A stretch of DNA of 64,000 nt from Diprion similis (taxonomy: Eukaryota > Arthropoda > Insecta > Hymenoptera > Diprionidae), in the NCBI RefSeq assembly GCF_021155765.1, contig NC_060109.1:3683001-3747000 (forward strand). Direction: 5' to 3'. Below are positions 47,603-61,700 of the stretch, piece by piece; position 1 is the first letter of the stretch; every line of letters begins with the position of its first letter. A model generated the notes under the pieces. The model searched no databases, had not been told where the DNA came from, and worked only from the letters and a program-made list of their open reading frames with translations. Position numbers and translations under genes: made by a program.

Positions 47603-49374
47603 CAATAGAACGATAACTCGTCTGTTTAACATTATATTGATATATTGATAGATACAATTTTATGATTGAAGGAAACGAGGAATAACTTGACATTAGCTAC
47701 ATAAGTGTGACGCATTAGTACGTTTACAAAGAAATTAACAATATGAAAGCTTTGGTCCCTATAATTCATTTTGCTGGTCAAAATGTTTGAATCAATGGTC
47801 AATCAAAACAGAATGCATAATATTGACATAAAGGAAATTAGACAGGAATTCTGCAATTTTTTATTTCACTTTTGAATCGCTATATTTTCGGTTCTGTTTA
47901 TCGCGGAATTCTGCATTAAAAAATATAGATATACATATAGTTCGCGAGGAGCGTAATGGTAATTTCATAACGAGCTAACTGTCATGCTAAGTTTATAGGT
48001 TACGTTAACCCTCTTCTCTTTACTTTATTTAATAATCCAATATTCTAGTTACACCACATCATTCCGATATATCATTTTATTGATATTATTATTCACTTAT
48101 CTTATGTATATATCGTTTAATAAATTTAGTACTTTACTTGAATGCTATCAAAGGACTATTTAAACGAAGGTAATGCTTTAGTTTATTAACTATATAGGCT
48201 GGCAATGTGGGAAATAAAGAATCAGTTAGTGAAAGCATACATGAAGTAGAATATGGTTGAGTAAAAAGTTATACAGCACGGAGTTAGGTGAAGGCTGCTG
48301 TAATACGTATTGCATAAATAACGCCATCATCACTGTTTGAATGATTGATTATCTTATAAATTCTGTTTAATCCTCGTGCAAATATCTTGAAAGATTTATC
48401 TTTTTATCTAGTCTCGGTCGAAACGGGTAACCACTCTTGAAGTTTCGTGTATACCTGAATTCAGGATTTGAAAAATCTTTACAAGCCTTTAGGCGACTTC
48501 TCGTGATTTCAAGTGATTTTACTTGACTTCATGGTTTTGTGTCATGTGACTTTACAGAACTTTAAGTGACTTTACAGAACTTCTTTACGGTAATACCTGA
48601 CTTAAGAGATGATTACCCTCTTGGCCCAGGCAAAATAGATCAAGAAAACTTAAAAATTCTTTAATCGAAGTCTTCACTTCTAGGCTTTGGAAGAAAAAAA
48701 ATTTCCACCTGGTGAAGTGAATGATAGTTATCCATGCTTTAATAATAGCTATTTTGAAAAAAAGGCCAGATTAAAGAAACGAATGTAACAAAAAAAATTC
48801 AAAGAATATTATAATTACTAAATTGTAATTTCTTTCAAAAGTGGCCATAATTTTTTATAATTTTACCGTTCAGGTTATCCTTGTCGAGCCCCATGTTAAG
48901 TGACACTATTCAATTGTAACTTCTGCACAAGTGGCTGTCCATAAATTACATAGTTCTATTTTGGACACTTTTGAACTCCCTCCCCCAGAAGGATATGTGG
49001 TTAAAAAAAAAATACATTGAAAAATTGAAAAACAAGTAACTTTTTTAAATTCTTATTATCCTAAGAGATCCGAAGGAACGGATGAGGAGACTAGCTACGC
49101 ACACAAATAAATATTAAAAGGAAAAGAATTTGTCTCAGCTTTTTTGTGACAATCGAACTGAAATTCAAGTCCACTTATTACAAAGGCACGCCACTGAAAC
49201 CTGTGACTGCAAAAAAGACAGTATTTGAGCTGGATAAGTGAATTAGAATGCATCAATCATAAAACCAAGTATCGCAGATTAAGACCTCCCCCCATGTAGC
49301 CTAGCGTAGCCTATCATCATCACCCCTCTCCCAAACTAACTACATGCTTTCGGGACAGTACAGACACAAAATGT

Positions 49375-49760
49375 ACAGGAGAATTGTCCTACAGAATATT
49401 TTTCTACAAAATATTTAATCTACACAATATTCTTGTATGGAAAAGAATTCGAGATCCGCATCAGAAATATTCCTCCATAATTTATTGTACACGAAAATTA
49501 TTCTACAGAATATTTTTGCACAGGATCATCTTCTACAGATTTTATTTGACAAAACCCAGATTCAGAGCAATCATCTAATCGGCAAAATCATACATTTAAT
49601 CGTAAATTGCGTACATTTTGATCTAATTTGATTTAATCTAATTTAATTTAAATTATTTGTGTTGAATGTGTGTTGTGTCGAACTGGTATTATGTAGGGTG
49701 CGTGAAACTATAAAATTATTCTGTAGAAAAATTTCTGGACAAAAATTCTCCTATACAAAA
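49375..49760. repeat. Diffuse foldback repeat
   Basis: Outer words GGAGAATTGTCCTACAGAATA (49379 onward) and their rough complement near 49718-49752 pair with several mismatches. CTACAGAATATT recurs inside. Probably an old MITE. Confidence 0.4.
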
Positions 49761-49892
49761 ATATTTCATAGAATAATTCATGCAGGATTATTAAAAATCT
49801 GAATCTTGAATTCCTTTGTGTACAAAAATATTCTGAAAAAAAAACATTTCTGTCGAAACGAGTCTGTGGAACATATACCGTAGAACACTTCA

Positions 49893-50076
49893 TCAGCTGA
49901 GAGCAACAACATCCTATCTCAGATTTTGGTTCAACAAAATTCCACCTCAGATTTTCGTCCAAAAACATCGTATGTTCTTGGAGATCACTTTGAACATATG
50001 ATGTTGTTCAACAAAATTTCGAGATGAGGGTTTGTTGAACCAAATTCTGAGATAGGATATTCTTGCTCTCAGCTGA
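49893..50076. mobile_element. Hairpin (foldback) element, 84-bp arms
   Basis: Left arm begins TCAGCTGAGAGCAA, contains ATCCTATCTCAGA and TTGGTTCAACAAA. The right arm is the complement, ending TTGCTCTCAGCTGA. The arms are separated by a loop of roughly 15 bp. No coding capacity. Confidence 0.7.
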
Positions 50077-52602
50077 CGATTTGACCTATAAAACTAATTT
50101 ATGTAGAATCGATCTGCCTCTATCTAGGGTCAATATCTAGGGTCAGAATGGTGGAAACTCCAAAGTTACCAACTTTACACTGTGAAAAAGTGGTAGTTGA
50201 AATTGGCCATTGTGGACTATTAAAGAACAATCTTGGTGCTCAACTCAGAACTTCAATGTCAGATAATGATGTCTATGAACTATGAGATTTACATAAAATA
50301 GTGCTGGATTGTCCCTGAAAAATATTCCATAGAAGTCCACACCGTATTGTTCTTTAAGTGTACGATATGTATATGAAGTGTGTATATACGATAAACGTTT
50401 CGAAGCATTTTTGAAGGTTGTTAGTATTCGGAGCTTTGAGATTCGGAACTTTGACTGGCTATCAATGCAGTACTACTCCTGTGATTATAGGAAACCAGGA
50501 GAAAATTTCCTGCAGGAAGGGACAAACCAATAATCTCAGTTTGACTAATCAGGAACAAGGAGATATCGTACATCCTTTTCTCTACAACTTTTCTGTAAGA
50601 TTTAACCCAAAGCTGTTTTTCTGTACTGAATTGGGCTTCACGGCGAATGCTATGAACTATGTATTCAATCTGCAATGATGTATCTGCCAACAACGGGAAC
50701 TTCATTTAAAATTTCAAATATAACGAAAATAAGTTTAAGAAAAGTTCTAGTACTTCGTTCTTTTGTAACTTCAATTAGATCCCAAAATTAAGTTTGAAAA
50801 TTTTTCACCATTTTTGCTATGGGTTGGATCTGAATACGTTAATTGTGATGTAACTTTTCCCAAAGATTCCAATATTTTTATAGGATAAAAAAATTCTAAC
50901 CTATCTATACTGTAATTCATAGTTATTTCAAAAGAAGTGTAATTTCTTGGCCAAGGTTAAATATTTTTACTAATCAATATTCAATATTTGTCATATGCAA
51001 TAAAATAAAAATCACATAAAATTAGATACTCCTTCACCAGCAAGACAAACACTGATGAAAAATGCAAGAGAAATTTTAAGACCGTGAACCATCACATATT
51101 TATCTATAAACGAAATATTTTTGGATGTTGAGAATACTTACCAAAATGGGCCTCTGTATAAATATTATTATCATCTAAAATTTTGGCCTAAAATTGTAAG
51201 ATCCCAGGTAAATTCTTTATAGATAATAAATATTTTGAACGGCACTTCTCTTCCTCCGAACGATATCAATTGCATCCGGAATACTCCTTTCCCTATAAGT
51301 AGAATCCATGAAATTGGCATACACGCAATCTCAACAGATTAATTCTAACAACTAAGTAAGTAAAATCAAATAATCACGTAATAATAAAACAAATTAGCAC
51401 AGCTATCGAGGATTTGACATAAGGCAGTTCATTCGTATTCGCAAAAGTTTATACAAAGTGACCTAAGAGGCTCGTTTTAAGAGATATTGTCGATAGCTGA
51501 TAGTAATGGGTAGATCATCATGTACTTGATTATCAGCTGTTATTTAAACAAATGAAATTCAAATTCAACATCGGAATATACTTTCTGTTCTCTGAAAAAA
51601 ACGCCTTTTCGCGCAAATGAAGCCAAAGATTCAGTTTTCATGCATACTCGCAAGCGAGCACAGAGTTCCATGATCGCTCGGACGCTGAGTACTCATAAAA
51701 CAGAAATTTTTTGCACCCACTTTACATGTGCGAAAGGCGAACTTTCGGTGGGACTAGGACAAACAAAAATTGCATGCATGACGGGTGGAAGGCGATTTCC
51801 CTTGTGTGATCGGTTTCTTACCGCCCTTGATATACAATAGTACTATCATTGTGAATGCGAAAGAAAATATTTCCACATATCGTAATATCAGTAGTGATCA
51901 GCTCGGTAAATAATCAGTCGTCGATTAATAAATTCTGTTTTATTTTTCAATTGGAAAATACGAGTAATTGTAATTTATCTATGAAAGATATTCTGTACAG
52001 TAACAATACACACGTGTATAAAATCTATTACAACTTATAGATTGAAAATTTTGTTGAGTCATTTCTTGATCAATCCAGGGACTCCTTGCAAGTTTCTTCA
52101 AAATGTTACGCGTTCAAAATCTTATTGTACTAACAGAATTAGTTGAGCAATATTTTTCTGGTATTGCTAAATACTACTCCAGACCTAACTTTTATGAATT
52201 TTTTGTTCACACTATATATTTAAAATTCAAGGACGTAATGGGATCTATATGTTCTTACGAACTTTGTCACTTTCAATATCGTTTGCATTATGTATACCAC
52301 AATCCATTGACCATTCCATGTACCCAATTTACTGACAAATCGGATAAATTATTCATTCTCCGAAATTATCGTCAGACTTACCTAATGTTATAAGGTAACA
52401 AGAATTTTTCTGACATTTTCAGTTGCCATTCATATGTAATAATTTTGCATCGCTATTTATAAGTAGTAAAACCTCATGTACACAATTAAAGGATATTTTA
52501 CATACTTTAAAATTATAATATTCATAAGCTATTGTCATTTCGTTTGAATCGTATAAGAATAATTCTTATGTACTTTAAGAAATTATTATATAATTTCAAT
52601 TA

Positions 52603-52608
52603 TTTATT
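52603..52608 (-). promoter_or_regulatory. ZCCHC8 polyadenylation signal
   Basis: AATAAA on the - strand about 75 bp past the stop codon (52686-52684). Confidence 0.5.
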
Positions 52609-52683
52609 TTAGACTTCTAAACGTGAACTTCCAGACAGAGAAATGTAATGCACAGACTGAACATTTCCTTAATATTCTAACAA

Positions 52684-55600
52684 TCATTCCTGTTGCAACC
52701 TTGACACCGTACCACGTACTTTTTGAATAATCTCGCTCATTTTTTCATACTTACCTGTTGAATCAGGCAGATTTTCAAAATTTAATACGTCACAAATGTC
52801 TTTTGAAAATTTTTCCGACGACGGTAGCCTGTTGTACGGTGATGTACTCTGTAGAACAGGGGTACCCAGATCTATGGATTTCACTATACCCGTATTACTT
52901 GAATAAGAGTTATTTTCCCTGTTCTGTATTCGAGTCGACTGGGGTGTACTTTCTGTACTACACGGAGGCGGCATTCCGGTACTATCAGAATGATTTGAAA
53001 TAGTACTCGATTCTCCAGCATTCAGAGATTTTCCTCGATCCGATGATATCTCGGGTTCATCCAACTCAGCTAGGAGTTGTTTTTTCGCTATCTCTAAATC
53101 AGATAGCGATGGCGAATCTGCTCGCGAAGACTGCACCGTATTTTGTTTCTACACATAAGTATGTACTGTCATGATGAGATTACACAAAAAAAAAAGTAAT
53201 TTGGCCTTCACGGAAAAAAAAACCTCGAACTGGGTGTAAACTCGTACCCCCAACTTATGGATACTACTAAATGCCCATAAGAAAAAATCTGAGTGTACGG
53301 ATTTACATCCAAGTTGAGGGTTTTTTTCTCACGAGGGCAGTAATAACATTGTTAATTTATTACGTTCATCAGCAATTGATTATAATTCTTTTTCTGTGTT
53401 TTCAACCTCCCTCTAAGTGATACACAGTGAAAAAGTAAAATTGCTATCTTTTATTCATGTATTGTCGCGAATTATGACCGAGGCTCACAACACAATGAGA
53501 ACAACGTTCAGTTATTGTTTGTATCAACACAATCATCGACTTTTTGGACATATCGAACGATCTATTTCTTCATCGAATGAATGCATCAGTTAATGCTTGC
53601 GAATCAATGATTTCGGTACGAAAACACATTTTCTTGAAAACTTATAAAGCTTCATGGAGCAAAAACGATGAGTTGATTGATATTGGATTGATGTGAGTTG
53701 ATTTATAATTACAAACATTAGGTGCAGTTGAAATATTACTTTTGTTTGCAAGGAAAATTGGTAACTTCTTCTATTTAACGAAAATTATCATAAAATATGA
53801 AGAAAAATAAAAACGAAAAAATAAAAGTTCAAATTTATATTTATACTTTGTGATAAAATATCTACTCAATCACTGCTCACAGAAATTAAGTCGCCTTGTG
53901 ACAGATACTAATGAGTACCTCAATTTTGCATTTCATACGCTAAAAAAAAGAATTCTCTTTGGCTTACCGTGGACTTAGGAGATGGTGGCTTTTGCGACTG
54001 ACTATCAGAGTTTTCTGGTGCTGCAGGTGGTTCAGCGGGCTTGGGAGGTGTGTCTGTAGGTAATGGCGGGATGAATAATTCTTTCACTGCCAAAGTTTCA
54101 ACCACGGCATCTAAATTTAATAACGAAGTTAAAGAACGTAAAAGTAGCAAAGATATTCTGATACCAAAGGAACTATGGAATGGATAACAGGATTAGTAAT
54201 AGTCAAGAGATTATGGCATTAGGAACATACCTTCTATATCCGCAACCTCCATTTCAGTAGGAGAAGTAGATGTGTTTTCCACAGTTCCAGATCTGTTTAC
54301 TTTCATTTTCTTTCTCTGATAACCCTCCTGCACTTTTCTACCACTCAGTCTTGAAAGCATGACCTCCTTGCTATGCATTTCTTGCATTCGTGGTGTTCTA
54401 TAATACTTGTATTCCTGCATCAGAATAAACAAATTTTCAAATTAAACATTATAATTGATCTCACTGCTGGAAAAATTAAAATTCTTTTCAAGCAGCATAC
54501 TAATAACTCATAAATAAAAACAATATTTTGATATCATGTTCAAAACATCTTAGAAGTCGTTACTCTGAATATTCGAACTGTACACATTGAAGATTTTCCA
54601 ATAATAAAAGTTGACATTTACCAGATCCAGTGAATACCATAATTTTTCCATAAAATTATTTCACCAATTTCTTTCTGGAACATTGGGGGTTTGTAGTTTC
54701 AAAAGAACATATACCAGCAGATAAAAAAATGTAAACATGCAACTATTGCAGGGGACGGCAAGAAAATGAGCTTAAAATTTCTTACTTAAGTAGTAGTTTA
54801 CTAGTTTACCGTCATTCCATAATTCTGTAATATTCAAAATAACTACAGTATGAATTTGAAAAAAACGCAGGGAGCTCATATTGAATCTTCCAATGTACTG
54901 TTGTTTCTCAGTAAGGTGAGCATTTTAATGAAGTCATTTGCTACTTTTTCCATTCATCCATGCCTCAATAGTTTCCCCATTCCGAAAATTCATACGTAAC
55001 TGCTATTCCATGTACAAATGTTGTTGAAATATAAATTACTAACATCCCGTGTACCGTGAGGAGGAATAACATTAAATCCTGGAAAGTCATATATTTTCTT
55101 GATGTCAAATTCATCTTTTTCTCCAGCGACAATAATTTCTCCTTCTTCGTCAGTGGGATCAAGATCTGCATTCCCTTCTGAATTAAACAGCGTCAATCCA
55201 GAGTGTTGAACCCGAGCTTCCTCCATCCACCCTGGAGGGTAGCCAAGTAATCTCATGCTAAAAGAAACGTACAAGGCACATAAAAGACAAAAAAAAATAT
55301 TGAGCTATCTCTCTCCATAAATGGTTTGTTTTGTTAATGGCATATGAATACTTGAAAAATTATTTTGTAATAGTGAGTCATAAAAAACATTTCATTTCTG
55401 TGCATTGCTATAACACAAAATATGTATCTTGGCAAGTAGCACACTTTTCATGAGGCTGACTATTATTTGATTGGTTGTCATAATTGTTATGCAGTCAATT
55501 ATTGACAGAACCTGGGCAATAAATTTACGAGTGGTGGTAAATTTTCAATTAAATGGATGGTAGCAGAAAATGGTAGATACGTTGAAGTTTAGTTAACATA

Positions 55601-58600
55601 ACGTTCACGAACAATCTGCATTATCAATTCGATGATTAAAAAAAAAAAAAGATATTGTACAGCAGTTATCATGATTCAGTGGACCTGAATTAGCCAACTG
55701 AATTTTTCCGTGTGCAGTGTTAATAGGATAATGAGTAGTAAAAAATGTGCTATCGGGATTGGTGGAAACAAACACCATTATGTTTGAATAAAATATTATG
55801 AAGCATGCCAATCATCGTTGCTTGAGTAATTGATGATACAGAGTTTATTTATATGCGAGTTGGAAGGTATGCTTCTAGAATTGGTGATATGTTACGTTTA
55901 AGAAGATAGGAAAATAAAGTATTTTTCTATTACAAGATGGTGGAATTTTCACCTGTAAATATGTCTAGGTAGTTCATTGTCTCTAAGCCCCAAAGCTTTT
56001 CGAAGGTTTTTACTCAGATGCCCTGGCACAAAATGTCCAAATTTTTGTTCATCCTCTAAGTGATATCTTCCATTTCTAGGCTTCATGTTTGCAGTAAACT
56101 CCTTCCGATTCCTGTTTATATTGGCATAATTGCGCGGCTTGGTACAATCACGTAAATTATGATTGCCTAAGCAGTTGAAACATGACAACTTTGGAGCGCG
56201 ATCTTCAGGTAGGTTTGCCACAATCTTCTCGGTTTGTTTTTCTAATACTCTTTCGAATTTCTATTCATACCGCATAAAAAAGATGTACAGTATAGTTTTC
56301 GAGCAATTGCCAATGAGCAAGTAACACAAAAAACAAATGAGTATAGAAATGAAATCCCTTTGTATTAGAGTGACAATATGAAATTTACCCCTCCTCAAAA
56401 CAGTTTGATAACACCATATCGTTTTGCAAGTTAGATGACATCAATTTTTCCTCCTGAATAATCAAATTCTAGAAGACTAAAAAATGAGAAAATTATCAAA
56501 CCTTTCCGTAGGTAGGAATGTCTAAATCATCTTTTAATTTAGGCTTGGTATCAATCACAAAAAGTTGATCCTCTGCTGCTTCTCGGTTATTATCAGGCAC
56601 TGTTGAACTGGTGGCTTCTTGTTCTTTCGGTACCAGATGTTGATCCCAAATCTCAAGTACCAAGCCATAGGGATCATACTTTCCTTTAGATGTTGTACTC
56701 GCAGAAAGCAAACTTAATAAAAATGCTTCAATGGCCTGCCTGTGCTTTCTGTAATTTGAATTAAAACTTGTCAAAATATCTGAGAAATGAAGTAAATAAC
56801 GTAATATGAGATAAACTCGCGTGGTTTAGCAAGATTGTGTTCAGCCATACCCTATTCAAGCGAGCTTTTTTCTGTTCAAACTCAAGAATAGCGTGCGTAG
56901 AATTCGAACCCGCGAATAGCTTGTGTACAATTTGAAGGCTGGAAGCATTTGGTTGAACGGAAAGAAAAGTACAATAAATTAGTTTGCTTGTGTACAGAAA
57001 TTATTCTATGAATATTTGTCTAAAATCAGTCAAGTCCATCAATGAGCCTCGTTGATACACTCAAGCCCCAGCAAAGCAGCTTTATGAGATTGAATACCCC
57101 GTTGAAAATCAACCAAGTTCCTTGATGAGCTTCGACGATATAGTCAAGCTGCAGCAAAGCAGCTTTCTGGGGTTGAGGCTCATCAAGGGACTTGGTTGAT
57201 TTTCATGGAGGTATTCAACCCCAGAAAGCTGCTTCACTGTGGCTTAATTGTGTCGACGAGAGTCATCAATAGATTGATGTTTGAAAGTGGCCAACACAAT
57301 AAACGAAAAATTAATTCTCTTGGATTTCTTCCTATTATTTTCAAATAAACAATTTTTAGTAATCCATCATTCTAATCCGAAGAGTTTGCTTATTCATTTA
57401 CCCATTATTCGTTGTTTAATCACAACAGCGTGTAACAGAAATTATTAACCTTTATCTACCCGCGCCGGTGTATAAAATACACCATTTCTACAAAAAAGAA
57501 AACAGCGATAAAAACATGACGCGGCATCCCCCGCTCATGCCCCTCGATGAAACACACGACCGATGTGTTTACTAGGTGCTCAGACAGTTGCGCTTTGGTG
57601 GTTGGAAAGTTAGTGGATCTTATTGACAATTTATTTAGTGTACTACAGTCTGGTGTATGAAATACACCGCGTGGGTAGCTACGCAAGATTCTAGGGCGAG
57701 GGTAGTTGAAGATTAATATAGCATAATTTTGTTAAAACATAATTATTAATGATTTATTATAATTATTTATCAATCGATTGATTTGAATCATCTTTCTCAC
57801 CTGGTCCAATTTTCCGGCGACTCCACTTATTCACAAGATTAAATAATTTTCGTTTCAAATAAAGCACCTAATACAAAAATTAAAGTGACTGATTTTGGAT
57901 AAATATTTATAGAATAATTTCTGCATACGAGCAAACTAATTCACTGTAGTTTTCTTTCCGTTCAACCAAATGCTTCCAGACTTCAAATTCTACACGAGCT
58001 ATTCTCGAGTTCAAACTCTACGCACGCTATTCTCGAGTTCGAACAGAATAAAGCTAGCTTGAATAGGGTACGGTTAAATGCAATCATGCTAGACGGCGCG
58101 AGTTTTAGGTTAGTATCCGTAGCGCTTACCATCCACGAAAAGTCACAGTATAATAAGAAACTCAAAACGCAGTGATAATGACTGTGAACTGAGGTGAATG
58201 GACTTATTGCTTGCAATAACAATACTCGAGAATCTGTGTTTACTGTTAAGGTGGCTGGGATGGTGAAATTAATAAACGACAATTGAATAAATGCCAATAA
58301 TAATGAAGAATAGAATAGTGATTAGAAATCTCTATCACCCTGCGCTATTCATCAAATTTACTTTTTTTTTCCAACTTAGTTATAAGCACAATATGGAATG
58401 CATTAACTTATTAGGATGAAATTGATAATGTCAACGATCAGATGTTAACAGAACTTTGGGTACTTCAAATATGTAAAATTTATGGAGTTGCTTGATTACT
58501 TACTACGTCTGATATAATTGATAAAGTAACGATACAAACTTACATCTTATAAACAAATCTTTATCTGCTAACAAACACGTATATAGAAATATGCAGTAAC

Positions 58601-60741
58601 TAATTGTTCAATCTGAGGAATAAACTTTTCATGTACTTAAAGTATTGATTTGTGTCAATCAAGTCTGATCGAAAACTCTAAGTGGTACCAATTCTAGGTT
58701 CGGATGATCAATTTGTGATGAGTAAACGTAACCTGGTCAGTAATTTGAAATTTGAAATTCGTGAAATTCTAGATGCACAACTGATTGCACACATAATTTT
58801 GGCACATTAAAACCAACATGTGTTCAAATAATCGCAACATTGTAAGTAAAGAAAGTAGTTTTCAAGAAGGGTGTTGCATTCCTCGGCGAGGAAACTAAAA
58901 ATAGATAAAATTCTCATCTGCCTGAATCCCAAAGAAACATAAGAATAACGAGGCTGAAGAAGGTACTCCTGAACCAGAAGTTCAAGCAAATTAACTTGAG
59001 TCTGATGTAATTTGATTTGTTTAAGAATTGTACGTTCATGTTGAGCGTGAGCTTTTGCCGCTAGATTCGTCATTAAAGTAAAATTAAAAATCAGTGCATT
59101 TTGTGTACATAAAGCTTTTATCACTGAGCTCGATTGTAAGATTTTGATAAAGATGGATTATTTATGTCAATGTAAAATTTGGTCAGGAAAGCTTTCCTAT
59201 CAGAACTCATTATTAGTCATAACTTTAGTCTCGAGATCAAATGTGGTCAACCAAAACTTTGAATACATTACTCTTTCGGGTGGATCTGAGACTTTCTGTC
59301 AAGAATCGTGCCATTTTATTCAAGGTAAATGTTTTCAAAAACCATTTCACTTAATTAAAACTACACTTGCATGGCATAAAATGATACTGGAGTTAATTAT
59401 TTCAGAATCTTTTTTAGACTTATACATAAAACTTTGGAAAAAAGATACGTCATTGTCCACGTCAAAAGTCCACGTCATTGCTTCTCAATAATGCAAAGCG
59501 CAAGATAGATGCCAGCTGAATCAAGGAAATATACCACCAACAGTATCGATCACGTAACAAAAGTTATTGATAACTGAGTGACGGGGTACTCCTGCGAATC
59601 ATTTTCCATCATTTTTCACGATCATCGTAAGGCGACTTTAGCAAGTATCAAAGTCCTCAGTTGCTTCCGCATCCAGCAGCCAAAATTATTCATTAATGAA
59701 TTGGTTATGAAAACTGGTTTATGATCGCGTATCATCGCGAATCAAATTTAATTGACGTTTGGGTTCGATATAGAATATCTCCACAAAGTTTTAAAGTAAT
59801 CGGTCGTTCTCGTACCTAGCAACCGAATTAATTTACAAGTTCATAATTAAATTAATAAACCATCATTTACTTTATAACCATATGCTCATTGATACTGATT
59901 CGTGCTTTACCAAATACATCATTCTGTTCAATTTTTTCAATATCTGTATTCCACCATAATTGCTTTTCTACGTGTCAGATCAAATTATTTACATGAGTAC
60001 AAACACCTATGTATTCCTGTTTGGCTGCCAGCTTCAGCATCGTTTATGCGTTTATTACTTTTATTTCGATTTTTATTTTTGCAAAGGCACACAACACCAT
60101 ACCCTGGCGTCCCAAATATTAATTAGGTTGCATATGGTAGCATTGATGAAAAAATCTATTATTCAGGATAATCGTTATACAGCAACTATGAAGCAAACTA
60201 AAATATAATAAATTATATTGAGGCAAAACATACTACTCTAATTTGTGAGTTCAGTTTAATCAGTGTCATTATAAAGTTGCAAAATACTGATTCTCTTCTA
60301 ATGTTTTGTTACTTCGAACTTGTTGTGTTTTCCAAAAAATTAACATAGAGAATTAAAGTAATCTTCGTACCTGGCAGTATCAACGTCTCTAAACATAACC
60401 TTGAAAATTGGGCTCAATGGCTCGGACGATGCATCGTACATTTGGTTCTGTGAATTATCGGTATCATCAACGCCAACATCTTCGTCGATGAGTATGAAAC
60501 CTTCGGGGGCAACGCCAGGACCAACTGTTTTGTCGAAGTTGACAGGTCCGGAGAGGTTATCGAATGTTTCAGATTCCTGGCTTACGTTAGACTCATCGAG
60601 ATCCTCGTCGGAAGGTGGAATTGTGATAACAGGTGGTGGTGATGTAACTGGAGATCGATCCTCAGGATCTAATTCATAAATGTCAGTATCCAACAGTAAT
60701 TTTCGTTTTCGAGACTTAATAATTTTCTCAGTCGACGCCAT
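52684..60741 (-). CDS. ZCCHC8: Zinc finger CCHC domain protein 8 (NEXT complex scaffold)
   Basis: Seven exons, all GT-AG with matching phases: 60741-60371, 56748-56502, 56260-55953, 55257-55044, 54414-54231, 54110-53968 and 53148-52684, giving about 643 aa (human 707). ZCCHC8 holds MTR4 and RBM7 together in the nuclear exosome targeting complex, which feeds upstream-antisense and other short-lived nuclear RNAs to the exosome. Seen: acidic N-terminal exon; zinc knuckle CFNCLGNHNLRDC at 233-245 (C-x2-C-x3-H-x4-C, one residue shorter than the usual spacing); PSP domain at about 272-327 (FGHFVPGHLSKNLRKALGL, RLLGYPPGWMEEA); a Pro-rich segment PPLPTDTPPKPAEPP; and the conserved C-terminal FENLPDSTGKYEKM, the MTR4-stimulating tail. 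The start is the second Met of its ORF (60741), chosen because MASTEKIIKSRKRK resembles a native N-terminus; a Met 15 codons upstream is possible. Confidence 0.9.
53212..53330. repeat. Small foldback in ZCCHC8 intron 6
   Basis: GGAAAAAAAAACCTCGAACT...CTCGTAC at 53212-53247 pairs with GTACGGATTTACATCC...TTTTTTTC at 53295-53330, with several mismatches. Probable MITE. Confidence 0.55.
57092..57234. repeat. Overlapping hairpins inside the intron element
   Basis: 57092-57130 pairs with 57178-57216 (GAATACCCC...GATGAGC against GCTCATC...GGTATTC), and 57157-57175 pairs perfectly with 57216-57234 (AAGCAGCTTTCTGGGGTTG). The two pairings exclude one another, so two folds are possible. Confidence 0.7.
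57449..57712. mobile_element. piggyBac-like MITE, nested
   Basis: 264 bp flanked by TTAA (57445-57448 and 57713-57716). Subterminal inverted words CTACCCGCGCCGGTGTATAA...TACACC at the left and GGTGTATGAAATACACCGCG..GGGTAG at the right. It sits inside the 56845-58073 element and so is younger. Confidence 0.7.
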
Positions 60742-61094
60742 GTTTGCAATTTCAATGACTATACCGACTATACCACGCGATACCACGGTACGACAATACG
60801 GAGGGTAGAGAGATCCAATTGATGCGTTCCAAAATTAGCTACCGGGACTGTCTACGATCTTTTAGCTCTTATGGCGACCTAATTGTGACGTCCTAACGGT
60901 CAATTCCGGACAACTTAAGAGTTAGACTCGAAATTGGGTCGCGAAACTGAACTGCGGCGTATTACAATCGGTGTGGGTTTCCAGTATCGCTTAATCACTA
61001 AAGTGAAATGAACAACGTTGACAAATTTGCGTAATGGGATTGACGATTTGAAAGAATTCATTACAATGGTAATGTGGAAGTCGACTTACCTTTG
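60742..61094. other. Upstream region of ZCCHC8
   Basis: Just upstream of the ZCCHC8 start on the - strand; presumably holds its promoter and 5' untranslated region. I see no TATA box at a convincing position. Confidence 0.4.
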
Positions 61095-61700
61095 TTGCTC
61101 GAACTAATGTGAACTGCCACAGGGAGCTTCGTGGGGCGGCAAAGGACCAGGTAGTTGGTATAGTTTTAGATTGAAGTTTGAATTAAGGTTCTTGGTTTTA
61201 AAATGCATTAAACGTTTATTCACTCGTTCTAGTTAATAGTACAATAGAAAAACGCTCAAAGTAGCAAAGTAACTGGGTAGATCAAAATTATAGAAAATTG
61301 TACTCAAAGTAGCAGAGTAACAGGGTAAAAGTTCACCCTTGTGAAAAAATAATGCTCTCCGAGTCCAATCTGCACCCGTTTATATAGGGCACGATCTCCT
61401 ATGCTCCTGTATAATTTTGGGTGTCAGATTTATTGCATTGAGTCACCAGCGAAGATTTTTGGGGGGTAGCTGGACCGTGATTGGTTCTGGTAGAGGTGAC
61501 CTAATTAGTATCTCAGTTGTTACCTCATATGGTATGCTTTGCGTAGCCCGGCCAACTTCTAGCTTGCTACCAAAGCTCCCTTTCTTAAGTTTTACAATAT
61601 TTAATAATTTTGAACTCGGATGTTTTCGCTGGTGGCTTTACATACAGAGACTCGAAATTATCCTACAGTTAAGAATATTCTTGATTTCAGATTAGTAGTA
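61095..61700 (-). mobile_element. Probable solo LTR
   Basis: On the - strand a TATA-like CTATATAAAC (61387-61378) is followed about 160 bp later by AATAAA (61220-61215) and a possible end near ...GAGCAACA (about 61098). This is the U3-TATA-R-polyA order of an LTR. The 5' border is not clear. A 92-codon + strand frame over this region has no support. Confidence 0.35.

Larger units (their letters stand above)
47610..52590. other. Gene-free stretch with hairpin repeats
   Basis: No gene was recognised. It holds short reiterated words at 48490-48600 (GTGACTTTACAGAACTT twice), a diffuse foldback at 49375-49760 and a strong hairpin at 49893-50076. Open frames up to 96 codons carry no family signature. 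Confidence 0.4.
56845..58073. mobile_element. Inverted-repeat element in ZCCHC8 intron 1
   Basis: About 165 bp at the left (CCATACCCTATTCAAGCGAGC ... GCATTTGGTTGAACGGAAAG ... AGTTTGCTTGTG) is repeated inverted at 57900-58073 (CTTTCCGTTCAACCAAATGC ... GCTTGAATAGGGTACGG). Total about 1.23 kb, with hairpins and a nested MITE inside. No transposase, so non-autonomous. Confidence 0.75.

Noticed and set aside
58807..59491. ORFs of 105 aa (-) and 115 aa (+) in ZCCHC8 intron 1
   Set aside because: Neither shows a domain, signal or splice context I recognise; the length is possible by chance in AT-rich DNA. A nested gene cannot be excluded without transcripts.
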